Assembly: GCF_000270185.1 (NCBI RefSeq)
Contig: NC_015517.1
Span: 1-64,000 of the forward strand
DNA: 64,000 bases
Reading direction: 5' to 3'
Origin: Melissococcus plutonius ATCC 35311
GTDB taxonomy: Bacteria; Bacillota; Bacilli; Lactobacillales; Enterococcaceae
A program made the position numbers and the translations under genes. Positions 47,219-55,418 of the stretch are shown piece by piece. The notes beneath the pieces are model-generated. The model did not search any database. It was not told the DNA's origin and worked only from the letters and a program-made list of their open reading frames with translations. Position 1 is the stretch's first letter. The number at the start of each line of letters is the position of its first letter.

Positions 47219-48121
47219 GTGGCAAAATTAACAAACAATGAAAAAATTCTTCATATTTTAAATACGCAGGATGCTATGAATCCACTATTGAATGATTATT
47301 TAGTTCAATTAAAAAAGCGCTCTGATTGGCAGCAATGTCATAAGAAAAACTATTTAAAAATCGTAGCTGAATTAAATCAATTGAAAAGTCAGGAAAGTAA
47401 GAAACAGATACAACAAAAAAATATAGTTCATCTATTCAATAAAGCTAAAAGCGAAGCAAGCATTATTATTATGTACAATTCAGAAATACGATTTGTTCAT
47501 TTTGAAATATTTTATCAATTTATTCAACTTTCTGAAGTGAATCAACAAACAGTTCAATTAATGATTTTACTTAAGAGTAAATTGTCAAAAGAATCTTTAT
47601 TAGCCGCTATGCTAGAGAAGTTGATAGCATTATGTTTTGCAATGTCTAAGAAAGATTACCACCAATTTTTGTATTATAGTCAGTTTTTTACAAAAGGAAT
47701 TCGTTTCTATCAAACTCTTTCACAAAAACAATTGGTAGTATATTTAGGAAAAATTTTAAGTCTATGTCAAAAAAGCCATCTGGATACATATAAACTCAAT
47801 GAATTAATTATGATGGTTATCAATGAAAAAGAATATCCTGAAAAACCAAATCCAGAAATTCTATTGGCTATGTTACATAAAATGAGAATGCCTAAGATGT
47901 ATATAAAAAGAGGTTATACTGTTTTAAATTATTATCAACCATTAATTTATGCAATGAATAATTTAAGGAGAGTTTTAAGAGAATCTAGGGAATATACTTC
48001 TTTTTATCATGCAGTGATTAATTATAATAATGCAGTCAATAATTTAAGAAATTACTATCATACAAATTATCTTCAGGGAGGTGGAATGCCAAAAAATACA
48101 AAAGCAACGATTGATAAATAA
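47219..48121 (+). CDS. Unknown 300-aa helical protein coupled to tandem RusA
   Basis: Starts at GTG 47219, 2 bp after the resolvase stop, behind GAGGG. The sequence is Lys/Gln/Leu/Tyr-rich and predicted almost entirely helical, without signal peptide or membrane segments. A short Tyr/Asn-rich C-terminal region (YTSFYHAVINYNNAVNNLRN) precedes a basic tail. No domain is recognised. Tight coupling to the resolvase suggests a joint role in DNA processing, perhaps as junction-binding or accessory factor; this is inference. Confidence 0.6.
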   Translation: MAKLTNNEKILHILNTQDAMNPLLNDYLVQLKKRSDWQQCHKKNYLKIVAELNQLKSQESKKQIQQKNIVHLFNKAKSEASIIIMYNSEIRFVHFEIFYQFIQLSEVNQQTVQLMILLKSKLSKESLLAAMLEKLIALCFAMSKKDYHQFLYYSQFFTKGIRFYQTLSQKQLVVYLGKILSLCQKSHLDTYKLNELIMMVINEKEYPEKPNPEILLAMLHKMRMPKMYIKRGYTVLNYYQPLIYAMNNLRRVLRESREYTSFYHAVINYNNAVNNLRNYYHTNYLQGGGMPKNTKATIDK

Positions 48122-48713
48122 TAGTAATTAAAATTTACAATGAAAAATATTGATATTGATTATTGAAAGGTAATATATAAAACTGATCAATAAATTAGAA
48201 ATCAGTGTAAGTTACAACATTTAACAATAAAATAAGCTAATAAATGAATAGAAAATAAACATTAACCTACTAGCATTAAATAGAATACAAATTATTGATT
48301 AAAAATGGAAAATTTGTATGTAATTAGGCAGATGGGTTATTTTATTATCTATTTATTTTTGTGTATTAAAGATGAAGATATTTATTTGTATGATAAATAA
48401 ATATCTTAAAAAAATATATAGTTAATATGGCTTCATATTATCGTATTTAATTCATTAAATATGAAAATATACCGTAATTAATGAAAGAATAGATATTAAT
48501 TTTAAGTCATAATTAAAATTAGTATTATTTATTTTTAATTATAATACTATAATAATAAAAGTTCCTATTATTAAATCAAATTTACTAATAAAGTAACAGC
48601 TGTTATATAAATACAATTCATAATGCTTGACCATATCTATTAAAAAGTATAAAATAATATTAATTCTAAAGAAGAAAGGAGGGAAAAAATAATTACTATA
48701 TAATTAGGAGAGG
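48122..48713. other. 590-bp AT-rich region before the surface-protein operon
   Basis: No gene. Near the right-hand end AAAGTATAAAATAATATT (about 48644) may be a promoter and GAAAGGAGGG (48671-48683) is a ribosome-site-like sequence not followed by a start. The operative site for the next gene is TAGGAGAGG. Confidence 0.4.
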
Positions 48714-51008
48714 TTGTCTATATTGATGAATTTTTTAAGGCATTATTTTATCATTGGCTGGTCATGTCTCTTGGTAAATCTTTTTGCTTTACCTGTTTTT
48801 GCTACAGATGAATCTGCAAATTTACCAAATTCATCAAACGTAATTACGCCATCCGTTTCTAATGATTTGCCTAATGTGTCAGAGAAAAATGAATTAAGTA
48901 AACAGAAAACTGATGATTCCTCAATAGTTAGTGAGGAAAATACTCAAACAAAGGTACAAATAGAACAATCAAATGAAAAGTTAAAAATATCAGAAGAACA
49001 GCAAGAAAAGCGTGCAACATTAAGCTATACAGGACAAGGAACGATTGACTCTCCCTATCAAGTCTATTCGATTCAGGATTTGATTGCTGTATTAAAAATA
49101 GATCTACCTAGTGGTCAAACAATGCAATATATTCAGCTGATGAATGACATTATCTATACGTCGAAAGAAATTAATTATGGTTCATCTAGTTATCTAAATA
49201 TTAGACAAAATACAACGATTGATGGTCAAGGATATGCATTGCTATACAATCGTGGTAGCGCTAATACTGATAGTGCCCATTTTCGCACTGGAGCTAACAA
49301 CATAACGGTAAATTACAAAAATATAAATTTTGGTAATGAACAATATACAGATAATACTTGGTACGGTATTCTTGAAATTGATGGAAATAATGTAAATTTT
49401 ACGGTTGAAAATATTAATTATACGATCGCAAATGGTTGCCAACCATTCTATTCTCAAGGATCAAATAATACATTAACAATTAAAGGGAAAAATAACTTTA
49501 AAAGTCAGACACCAAAAAGTAACGGAACAAATGGTGGTGAATTTGCCGAAGGCTTTGGCAACATTACTTTTGCCAAAGATAGTGTAACAACAATATACAA
49601 TGATTCTTCCTCTTCGGATGGTCTTTTTTGGGCAAAAATGAATAGTAGTAAGATGGATGTACTTGTTGATGATGCAGCTGAGGTGACAATTCAATCAAGT
49701 AAAAGCTACCTTTTTTATATGTCCTCTACTGGTTCTCTCACTGTAAATCCTAATAGCAAGTTTAAAGTACTTTATTTTAAAGGAAATTATGGAAAATCAA
49801 ATTTTTCTCTAAGTAGCGCTTCTAGGTTAACAATGACATTTAATGAAAATGCAATTGGAGAGTTTTTATCTGAGGATCAAAATGGTCAATTAAGAGCACA
49901 AACAACTACAATTAAATTAAACCAACCCAATTATGTATTATTTAAAAATATGGCAAATGAAGGAAAAAGCTTTTTATCTTCTGGAACTATTCAACTAAAT
50001 CGTATAGATATATCTATAAATAAATATCCAGTGGATTATATTCAAAACGGTCAAATGAAAAATTTAGTTGATAATGTTATTTCTGGGCAAAGTCAAACGA
50101 TAACAACAACTAATGTATCAAATGCCACTTCACTTGCTTATCATTCAGCTGTCACAATAAAAAATCATTCTTCAGATTCGACAGTGGATGTAGACAATAG
50201 TTCAGTTAATGCGAAAATCGATTCTTATGAACCGGCAACCCGTAAACTAGATAAAGCTTATTATAAAATCGCGACTGACAGACTTTATAGTGGAAAAATC
50301 AATACACCTGCTGCACAAGCCAGTATTGAAAATCCAAGTGATCCAAGTGTTGTTCTTGATAGTGTTGAAGTGCCTATTATCTATGATGGTGATGTGATTC
50401 AATCTGGAAATTCTCATATCTTTAATCATCTTGCTCCTGAAACCTATTATATTTATATGAAAGTAAAGGATTTAGGAATGGATACAAATACAGAATATGT
50501 TACAAAAAGCCATTGGGTAGAGGATGAGGTTCAAGTTGTATCCTTGATCAATGTGGCTATTCCAGTCCAGCGACTTTCATTTACCAGTCCTGCAACAGGT
50601 GAATTTGGTAGAAAACAAAATTCGCAAGATTTAAAAATACTGAATCAAGGAAATATTCCACTAAATATTAATCTACAGTCTGTAGTAATTAATAACAGCG
50701 AAAAAAATTCTGTTCAACTCGTTAAAGCATTTAATACGCATCAACATGAGTTAATTTTGAATTTGAGTGCCCAATATAGTGATCAAACAGAAAAGGCAAT
50801 GACTTGGGGACCGTTATTGCCAGGAGAGCAGTCATTTGTTAACCAGTTAGCTCTTCAACCATTTTGGAATGAAACAAAAAGTAATGCAGATATTTATGCT
50901 GAAGGTGATTACTCAGGTCCAATGGATACAGCCCAGCAACTGGATTGTTCCATTCGTTTTTCAGTTTCACCAATTCAACAGAGGGAAGGAAAAATTAAGA
51001 GCAGATGA
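48714..51008 (+). CDS. Large secreted beta-helix (pectate-lyase-like) surface protein with C-terminal WxL-like region
   Basis: About 764 aa. The start is ambiguous (TTG 48714, TTG 48723 or ATG 48726). A signal peptide (about residues 8-30, ending LPVFA-T) is followed by a Ser/Asn/Lys-rich linker to about residue 100, then a parallel beta-helix-like domain (about 105-480) with repeated strands such as NTTIDGQGYALLYN and NNITVNYKNINFGN. The C-terminal part (about 490-760) includes INVAIPVQRLSFTSP and KILNQGNIPLNINLQSV, similar to the WxL-related fold of the third gene. It heads a four-gene operon. Likely a wall-associated adhesin. Confidence 0.75.
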   Translation: MSILMNFLRHYFIIGWSCLLVNLFALPVFATDESANLPNSSNVITPSVSNDLPNVSEKNELSKQKTDDSSIVSEENTQTKVQIEQSNEKLKISEEQQEKRATLSYTGQGTIDSPYQVYSIQDLIAVLKIDLPSGQTMQYIQLMNDIIYTSKEINYGSSSYLNIRQNTTIDGQGYALLYNRGSANTDSAHFRTGANNITVNYKNINFGNEQYTDNTWYGILEIDGNNVNFTVENINYTIANGCQPFYSQGSNNTLTIKGKNNFKSQTPKSNGTNGGEFAEGFGNITFAKDSVTTIYNDSSSSDGLFWAKMNSSKMDVLVDDAAEVTIQSSKSYLFYMSSTGSLTVNPNSKFKVLYFKGNYGKSNFSLSSASRLTMTFNENAIGEFLSEDQNGQLRAQTTTIKLNQPNYVLFKNMANEGKSFLSSGTIQLNRIDISINKYPVDYIQNGQMKNLVDNVISGQSQTITTTNVSNATSLAYHSAVTIKNHSSDSTVDVDNSSVNAKIDSYEPATRKLDKAYYKIATDRLYSGKINTPAAQASIENPSDPSVVLDSVEVPIIYDGDVIQSGNSHIFNHLAPETYYIYMKVKDLGMDTNTEYVTKSHWVEDEVQVVSLINVAIPVQRLSFTSPATGEFGRKQNSQDLKILNQGNIPLNINLQSVVINNSEKNSVQLVKAFNTHQHELILNLSAQYSDQTEKAMTWGPLLPGEQSFVNQLALQPFWNETKSNADIYAEGDYSGPMDTAQQLDCSIRFSVSPIQQREGKIKSR

Positions 51009-51514
51009 ATAAAAAAAGAATACTAATCAGTGGTTGTACATTATGTTTATTATTATTTGGTGGTTATCTAATTTATATCAACTATTTTCAAAAAGAAGAA
51101 GTACCAACTACTGTAGTTAACGGAGATTTCTTACCCGCAAAAAAGGATGCTCGTAAAATCTCTGCTAGGGAGATTAAAAAATCTGCGCAAGCAGAAGTGG
51201 ACAAAAGTAACTTCAATATGGTAATCGGATCAAAAGCTAAAATCGATAAAACTACGATGGCGGGTAATTTGTTTATTCAAAATCCTAAACATAACGCTTA
51301 TCCGATTAATGTGGTGATTTCACTAAATGATACGAAACAAGTGGTTTATACTTCAGGCGCCATCCGTCCTGGCGAGGAAATAAAACATGTTTCATTAGAA
51401 AAAAAAATTTCAAGCGGGCAGCATTTGGCAACTGCCAAATTTAATTTATATGACCCAAATACACAAAAACATAAAGGGGAAGTAGCATCAGGAATAACAT
51501 TTGAAGTACAATAA
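51005..51514 (+). CDS. Membrane-anchored extracellular protein of the surface operon
   Basis: 169 aa with one N-terminal anchor (ILISGCTLCLLLFGGYLIYI) and an external domain of about 100 residues (NFNMVIGSKAKIDKTTMAG ... AIRPGEEIKHVSLEKKISSG) with a beta-sandwich-like pattern ending in YDPNTQKHKGEVASGITFEV. It overlaps the previous gene by 4 bp. Comparable proteins occur between surface-protein genes in Enterococcus and Lactobacillus wall clusters. A chaperone or scaffold role is possible but unproven. Confidence 0.7.
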   Translation: MNKKRILISGCTLCLLLFGGYLIYINYFQKEEVPTTVVNGDFLPAKKDARKISAREIKKSAQAEVDKSNFNMVIGSKAKIDKTTMAGNLFIQNPKHNAYPINVVISLNDTKQVVYTSGAIRPGEEIKHVSLEKKISSGQHLATAKFNLYDPNTQKHKGEVASGITFEVQ

Positions 51515-51529
51515 AAAGGAGGAAAAAAG

Positions 51530-52159
51530 ATGAAAAAACTATTGATGGCAGTATTACTAATTGGCAGTGTTGTAAGCTTTGAGACAGTTGGATTGGCAGA
51601 GGATGACACAGAGGCGAGTAATCAACAAACAGTAAATGGGAAAAAAGATGCAGATATTACTGTTGAAGGTACGCTTGGAGCAGACAATAAGAATCCAGAA
51701 GAAAAAATTCCAGAAGGTAGCAATGATTGGATCAATGTAACTGTCCCAACAAAGACCATTTTTTACAATACAGTTGAAAATAAAAATATTCAGTCGCCAA
51801 CCTATACAATTATGAATAATTCCGGACGTCCTGTAACGGTTTCAGCGACTAATTTTGTAGACACAACAAGTGATGTGACACTTCCAACTGATTTTGATTT
51901 GAATTTACAAGTTAAAGGAAACAATCCCACATCGGCAAATACACCACTGGTAACAGATGGAAAAATAGTTACAGGCTTGAATGCAAAATTAATTACCTTA
52001 GCCAACAATCAAAACCAACTGGTTGCAAGCGATCCTGAAAATGAGAACCCAGTAAATAATAAAGCGACTTTCACTTATGGTGGAACAGCAACCGTAACTA
52101 AATCGACTAAATTGTCTTATACCTTAAGTTTAAAGTTTGATGCAGTTGCTTGGCAATAA
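51530..52159 (+). CDS. WxL-domain-like secreted protein
   Basis: 209 aa with a signal peptide (residues 1-23, ending VGLA-E). The rest reads as a WxL-type beta-rich wall-binding domain: NDWINVTVPTKTIFYNTV, SPTYTIMNNSGRPVTVSATN, and a C-terminal LSYTLSLKFDAVAW. The usual WxL tripeptides are not both obvious, so it is a relative rather than a canonical WxL protein. Strong ribosome site AAAGGAGG. It belongs to the four-gene operon and resembles CscC-like subunits. Confidence 0.72.
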   Translation: MKKLLMAVLLIGSVVSFETVGLAEDDTEASNQQTVNGKKDADITVEGTLGADNKNPEEKIPEGSNDWINVTVPTKTIFYNTVENKNIQSPTYTIMNNSGRPVTVSATNFVDTTSDVTLPTDFDLNLQVKGNNPTSANTPLVTDGKIVTGLNAKLITLANNQNQLVASDPENENPVNNKATFTYGGTATVTKSTKLSYTLSLKFDAVAWQ

Positions 52160-52176
52160 ACCTAGGAGTGTCGAAT

Positions 52177-52446
52177 ATGTCTAATGAAATTACGATTGAT
52201 GGTATGCTAGTTGTTAATGAAGAACAAGAAAAAGTAAATTCTCAACCTACTACTACTTCTTCTAGTTCTACCCACGTTTCTAAAGAAAAAAATGATCAAA
52301 AAGAAAAAATTGCTGTAATCGAGAAGCAAATGGATACGACATTTCCACAAACAAATGAATTAGATGGAAGTACTCCTACATTAATTGGTATATTATGTAT
52401 TTTATTATGCTTAATTTATAAGATTAAAAACTGGTTAACTCATTAA
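52177..52446 (+). CDS. Small C-terminally anchored protein with FPQTNE sorting-like motif (CscD-like)
   Basis: 89 aa from ATG 52177, behind TAGGAGTG. The C-terminus has the three-part sortase signal: TFPQTNE (about residues 55-61), a hydrophobic stretch (LIGILCILLCLIYKI) and a positive tail (KNWLTH). Small proteins with LPxTG-like (often LPQTNE) signals end WxL/Csc clusters. Unexpectedly there is no N-terminal signal peptide, so it may not be exported as written; it could insert as a single-span protein. A terminator follows. Confidence 0.65.
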   Translation: MSNEITIDGMLVVNEEQEKVNSQPTTTSSSSTHVSKEKNDQKEKIAVIEKQMDTTFPQTNELDGSTPTLIGILCILLCLIYKIKNWLTH

Positions 52447-52465
52447 TAGATAAATAGCTATAATA

Positions 52466-52512
52466 AAAAATTTCACTATAAATCAATCATTTTTGATTTA
52501 TAGTGAAATTTT
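52466..52512 (+). terminator. Terminator of the surface-protein operon
   Basis: A 19-bp stem starting AAAATTTCACTATAAATCA with its complement ending GAAATTTT. A second stem AACCGAAT / ATTCGGTT with T5 lies at 52814-52847. Confidence 0.85.
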
Positions 52513-52973
52513 AGCGTATCAAATAGTTAGATAGGCACAATTGTATACTTGATCTTTTTTAGACCGTCTAATAATCTGATTTTTTATAGAGAAGATAATA
52601 GGTAGACAAAAAGTAACAATTGCTACCTTTAAAATGAATTAGATTAATAATAGAAATAGGAAAAAATTTGTTAATTTTTTATATATAGATTATTTTTATT
52701 TCCAAATTGTTATTTATAGAGAATAATGGTAAAAAATATAAGTATAGAAATTAATAACTTAAAAAATGAACATAATAAAAATATAACTTTCATTTATCTG
52801 CAAAATAGACTGGAACCGAATTATCCATTATATAGATTCGGTTTTTAGTCTATTGCTTTTCTATCTATTTATTTCTGATAAATAGGCTTATGATAAAAAT
52901 TTTAGATCATATTTTTATACAAGAAAGACAACTACTTTTTATATTTAATATTTATTTTACTTTAAACACATTC
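52513..52973. other. Convergent intergenic region
   Basis: Between the plus-strand surface operon and the minus-strand glycan operon. It holds the hairpin with T run at 52814-52847 and no gene. Confidence 0.5.
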
Positions 52974-54523
52974 CTATAAGCTGCTTCTCTCTGCTTTTAT
53001 GATGGCTATTTGTGCATTGTTATAAGCATAGATGCCTTCCACATCTCCCGTATTTAAGGCTGCAATGGCTTCATTAGAGAAATGAAGAGCAGAGGTAGTA
53101 AAAGAAAGTTGCTCATCTGATTTTTTATTTTCAGCAAGGAAAGTTTTTGTTGCCTGATGATTGATAATAGTCAACGTATCTGGCAATTCGCTTAATTGTC
53201 CAATAGCTTCATTTATTTCAAGATCAGCTACCTTTTGATAATGACGTACGGTATAACCGAGAGTTTCATTTTTCTCTAATAACAAAGCCGCATAGTGATC
53301 AGCATTAATTAAGGCAGCAATCCCAATTTGACCATTTTGTATAGCTGTTTTTTCTTTTGAAAGTGTTACTTGAAAAATTTCTTCTTGTTCAGTTTGACGA
53401 ATACCAATGAAAGCAGGCGTTTTTAGGTCACTTAATGTCTCATTTTTACCTTTTAATAAACAACAATTTTTATCTATTGTTAATTCTTCTACTAATTGGT
53501 CACGTAAGGTAATCCATTCAGGGGACAACCTTTGCTCGATAAATTGGTCGATAAAAGGAGTCAGGTTTTGTTCTTGAGTTAGTATATCAGTATGAGCCGG
53601 AAATTTTGTTAAATCAACCGATCTTTCAGGAATTCCTGTATAAATAACTGGCCAATCCTTTTCCCAGTTAACTGGATAAAGTAAAGTTTCACGTCCTGTG
53701 TTGGTAAGCAAAGTAAAGCCAACGTTACTTGGATGTGTGCCTAAACAAGTTAACCACCAGTTGCCTTTTGTATCTTGAAAAAGATCTGCATGTCCAATAT
53801 TTTGTAAAGGTTGTTCGGCACGATCTCTATTTGTAAATAATGGATTTATGCCTGCTTCAGCCTCAAAAGGTCCCCATAAAGAGCGACTTCTTTGCATAGT
53901 AATCATATGTCCCACACCTGTACCGCCTTCAGCAATTAACAAATAATACCAACCATCTTTTTTAATAATATGCGGACCTTCAACATCACGACCACCTGTT
54001 CCAAAGCTTATTATTTTTGGCTTTTGAATAAGGTTTCCTGTTTTGATATCAATTTCCACCTGTTGGATCGCCTTAGTTCCCTTATCATCGATATAACCGG
54101 TAAATTGTAGGTAAGTATGGTTATCTTCAAAATATAAATCCGGATCAATTCCTGAAATGGCAACTTCAACTCTATCTTGTTGCCATTCAATTGTTTTTTT
54201 ATCTACTGTCAATCTGCCTCGTAGAATAAATGTTTTGAATTCCGAAAAATTTGTAGTAATGACATAAAAATGCTCTTGATAATAACGTATACAAACAGCA
54301 AAAATGCCTTCATTGGATTTTGCTGCTCTTAAATCTGCTTGTGAGGCAAAGTAGCAATTCCTTCTAGTTTTGTCCAATTTAGGAGATCGGTACTTTTTGA
54401 TAATGCAATACCTGGGTAATATTCAAACGTACTATTGACTAAATAGTACGTATCTTCTACTCGAACAATACTGGGATCTGGATATATGCCTCGTAAAATT
54501 GGATTTTGATATTGGGTAACCAT
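52974..54523 (-). pseudogene. GH43 family glycosidase (beta-xylosidase/arabinofuranosidase type), frameshifted
   Basis: From ATG 54523: NPILRGIYPDPSIVRVEDTY, the GH43 start with the catalytic base Asp in PDPS, then STFEYYPGIALSKSTDLLNW and a stop near 54329. The remainder resumes one base shifted at about 54355 (SQADLRAAKSNEGIFAVCIR). It carries the Asp of GIDPDLYFEDNHTYLQFTG, the general-acid Glu in VEGPHIIKKDGWYYLL, and a C-terminal concanavalin-like domain (about residues 300-510). Restoring one base after CCT (giving PSQAD) yields about 515 aa, normal for GH43 xylosidases of this type. It is the last gene of the glycan operon and is probably inactive. Confidence 0.85.
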
Positions 54524-54550
54524 TAAATGAAATTCCTTCCTAGAAAAAAT

Positions 54551-54592
54551 AAGAGGGAACTAGAATCAATTGATTTCTTGGTTCCACTCTTT
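54551..54592 (-). terminator. Hairpin between beta-phosphoglucomutase and GH43 genes
   Basis: On the minus strand AAGAGTGGAACCAAGAAATC pairs imperfectly with GATTCTAGTTCCCTCTT and is followed by ATTTTTTC. It may reduce GH43 expression relative to the upstream genes. Confidence 0.6.
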
Positions 54593-54757
54593 TAATTAAA
54601 ATTTGAATTTATAAAATGAGTGAATAAACTATAATTTTTTAGCACTCTGTGTATTCTCAACAAGATAGACTATAGATAAAATAAAGAAAAATCTTTTTGC
54701 AATAATATCTTTATTTATGACTTGTCTGAGTTTTTAATTAGCCAGATAAAGAAGTAA

Positions 54758-55417
54758 TTATTGTTGATTAAACTGTTTAACAATCGTATCAAGATTTAAA
54801 TCATCTGTAGCTGCAAATAAGAGGTTAGCTTCATGCAGTTTCTCTATACTGCCTATACCGACCGAAAAACTGCCTGCTTTATTAATGGCTGTAATACCTG
54901 CGATTGAGTCTTCAATTCCAATACATTCTTCAGGCTTCAGTTGAATAGCAGCAGCAGCAGCTAGGAAAATATCAGGAGCTGGTTTTCCGGCTTTAACTGC
55001 ACTTGGATCAGCAATAGCATCAAAAGCATGATGTAAGTCTAATTTTCTTAAAATAAATGGTGCATTCAGACTAGCAGAAGCAACTGCTAATTTAATATGA
55101 TGTGCTTTAAGTGTTTGAATAAATTCTTGAATGCCAGGTAATGTATTTTCTGGCGTTAATGTTTCTAAATAGGTAAGGTAAATATTATTTTTCTCGGTTG
55201 CCAGTTCATCAAACTTTGCTTTAGAGACAGTTATATGCAAATAATTCAAAATAATTTGGAGTGAATCTCCTCGGCTAACACCCTTAGTTTTTTCTTCCAA
55301 GTCATCTGGTAAAGTTTTGTCAAAATGATCTTTAACTAATTTTCGCCAAGCATCAAAGTGATAAACTGAAGTATCAGCAATGACACCATCCAAATCAAAC
55401 AAGGCACCCTTTAACAT
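54758..55417 (-). CDS. pgmB: HAD-superfamily beta-phosphoglucomutase-like enzyme
   Basis: 219 aa from ATG 55417 (GGGAGGA ribosome site). The nucleophile motif is DLDGVIADT (D8, D10), with cap-domain residues KGVSRGDSL, motif II SAS, the Lys in KAGKPAPDIF and motif IV IGIEDSIAGI. These are the signatures of beta-phosphoglucomutase, converting beta-glucose 1-phosphate to glucose 6-phosphate. Its place between glycosidases is unexpected without a glycoside phosphorylase; a related sugar-phosphate phosphatase is possible. Confidence 0.85.
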   Translation of the reverse strand: MLKGALFDLDGVIADTSVYHFDAWRKLVKDHFDKTLPDDLEEKTKGVSRGDSLQIILNYLHITVSKAKFDELATEKNNIYLTYLETLTPENTLPGIQEFIQTLKAHHIKLAVASASLNAPFILRKLDLHHAFDAIADPSAVKAGKPAPDIFLAAAAAIQLKPEECIGIEDSIAGITAINKAGSFSVGIGSIEKLHEANLLFAATDDLNLDTIVKQFNQQ

Positions 55418-55418
55418 A

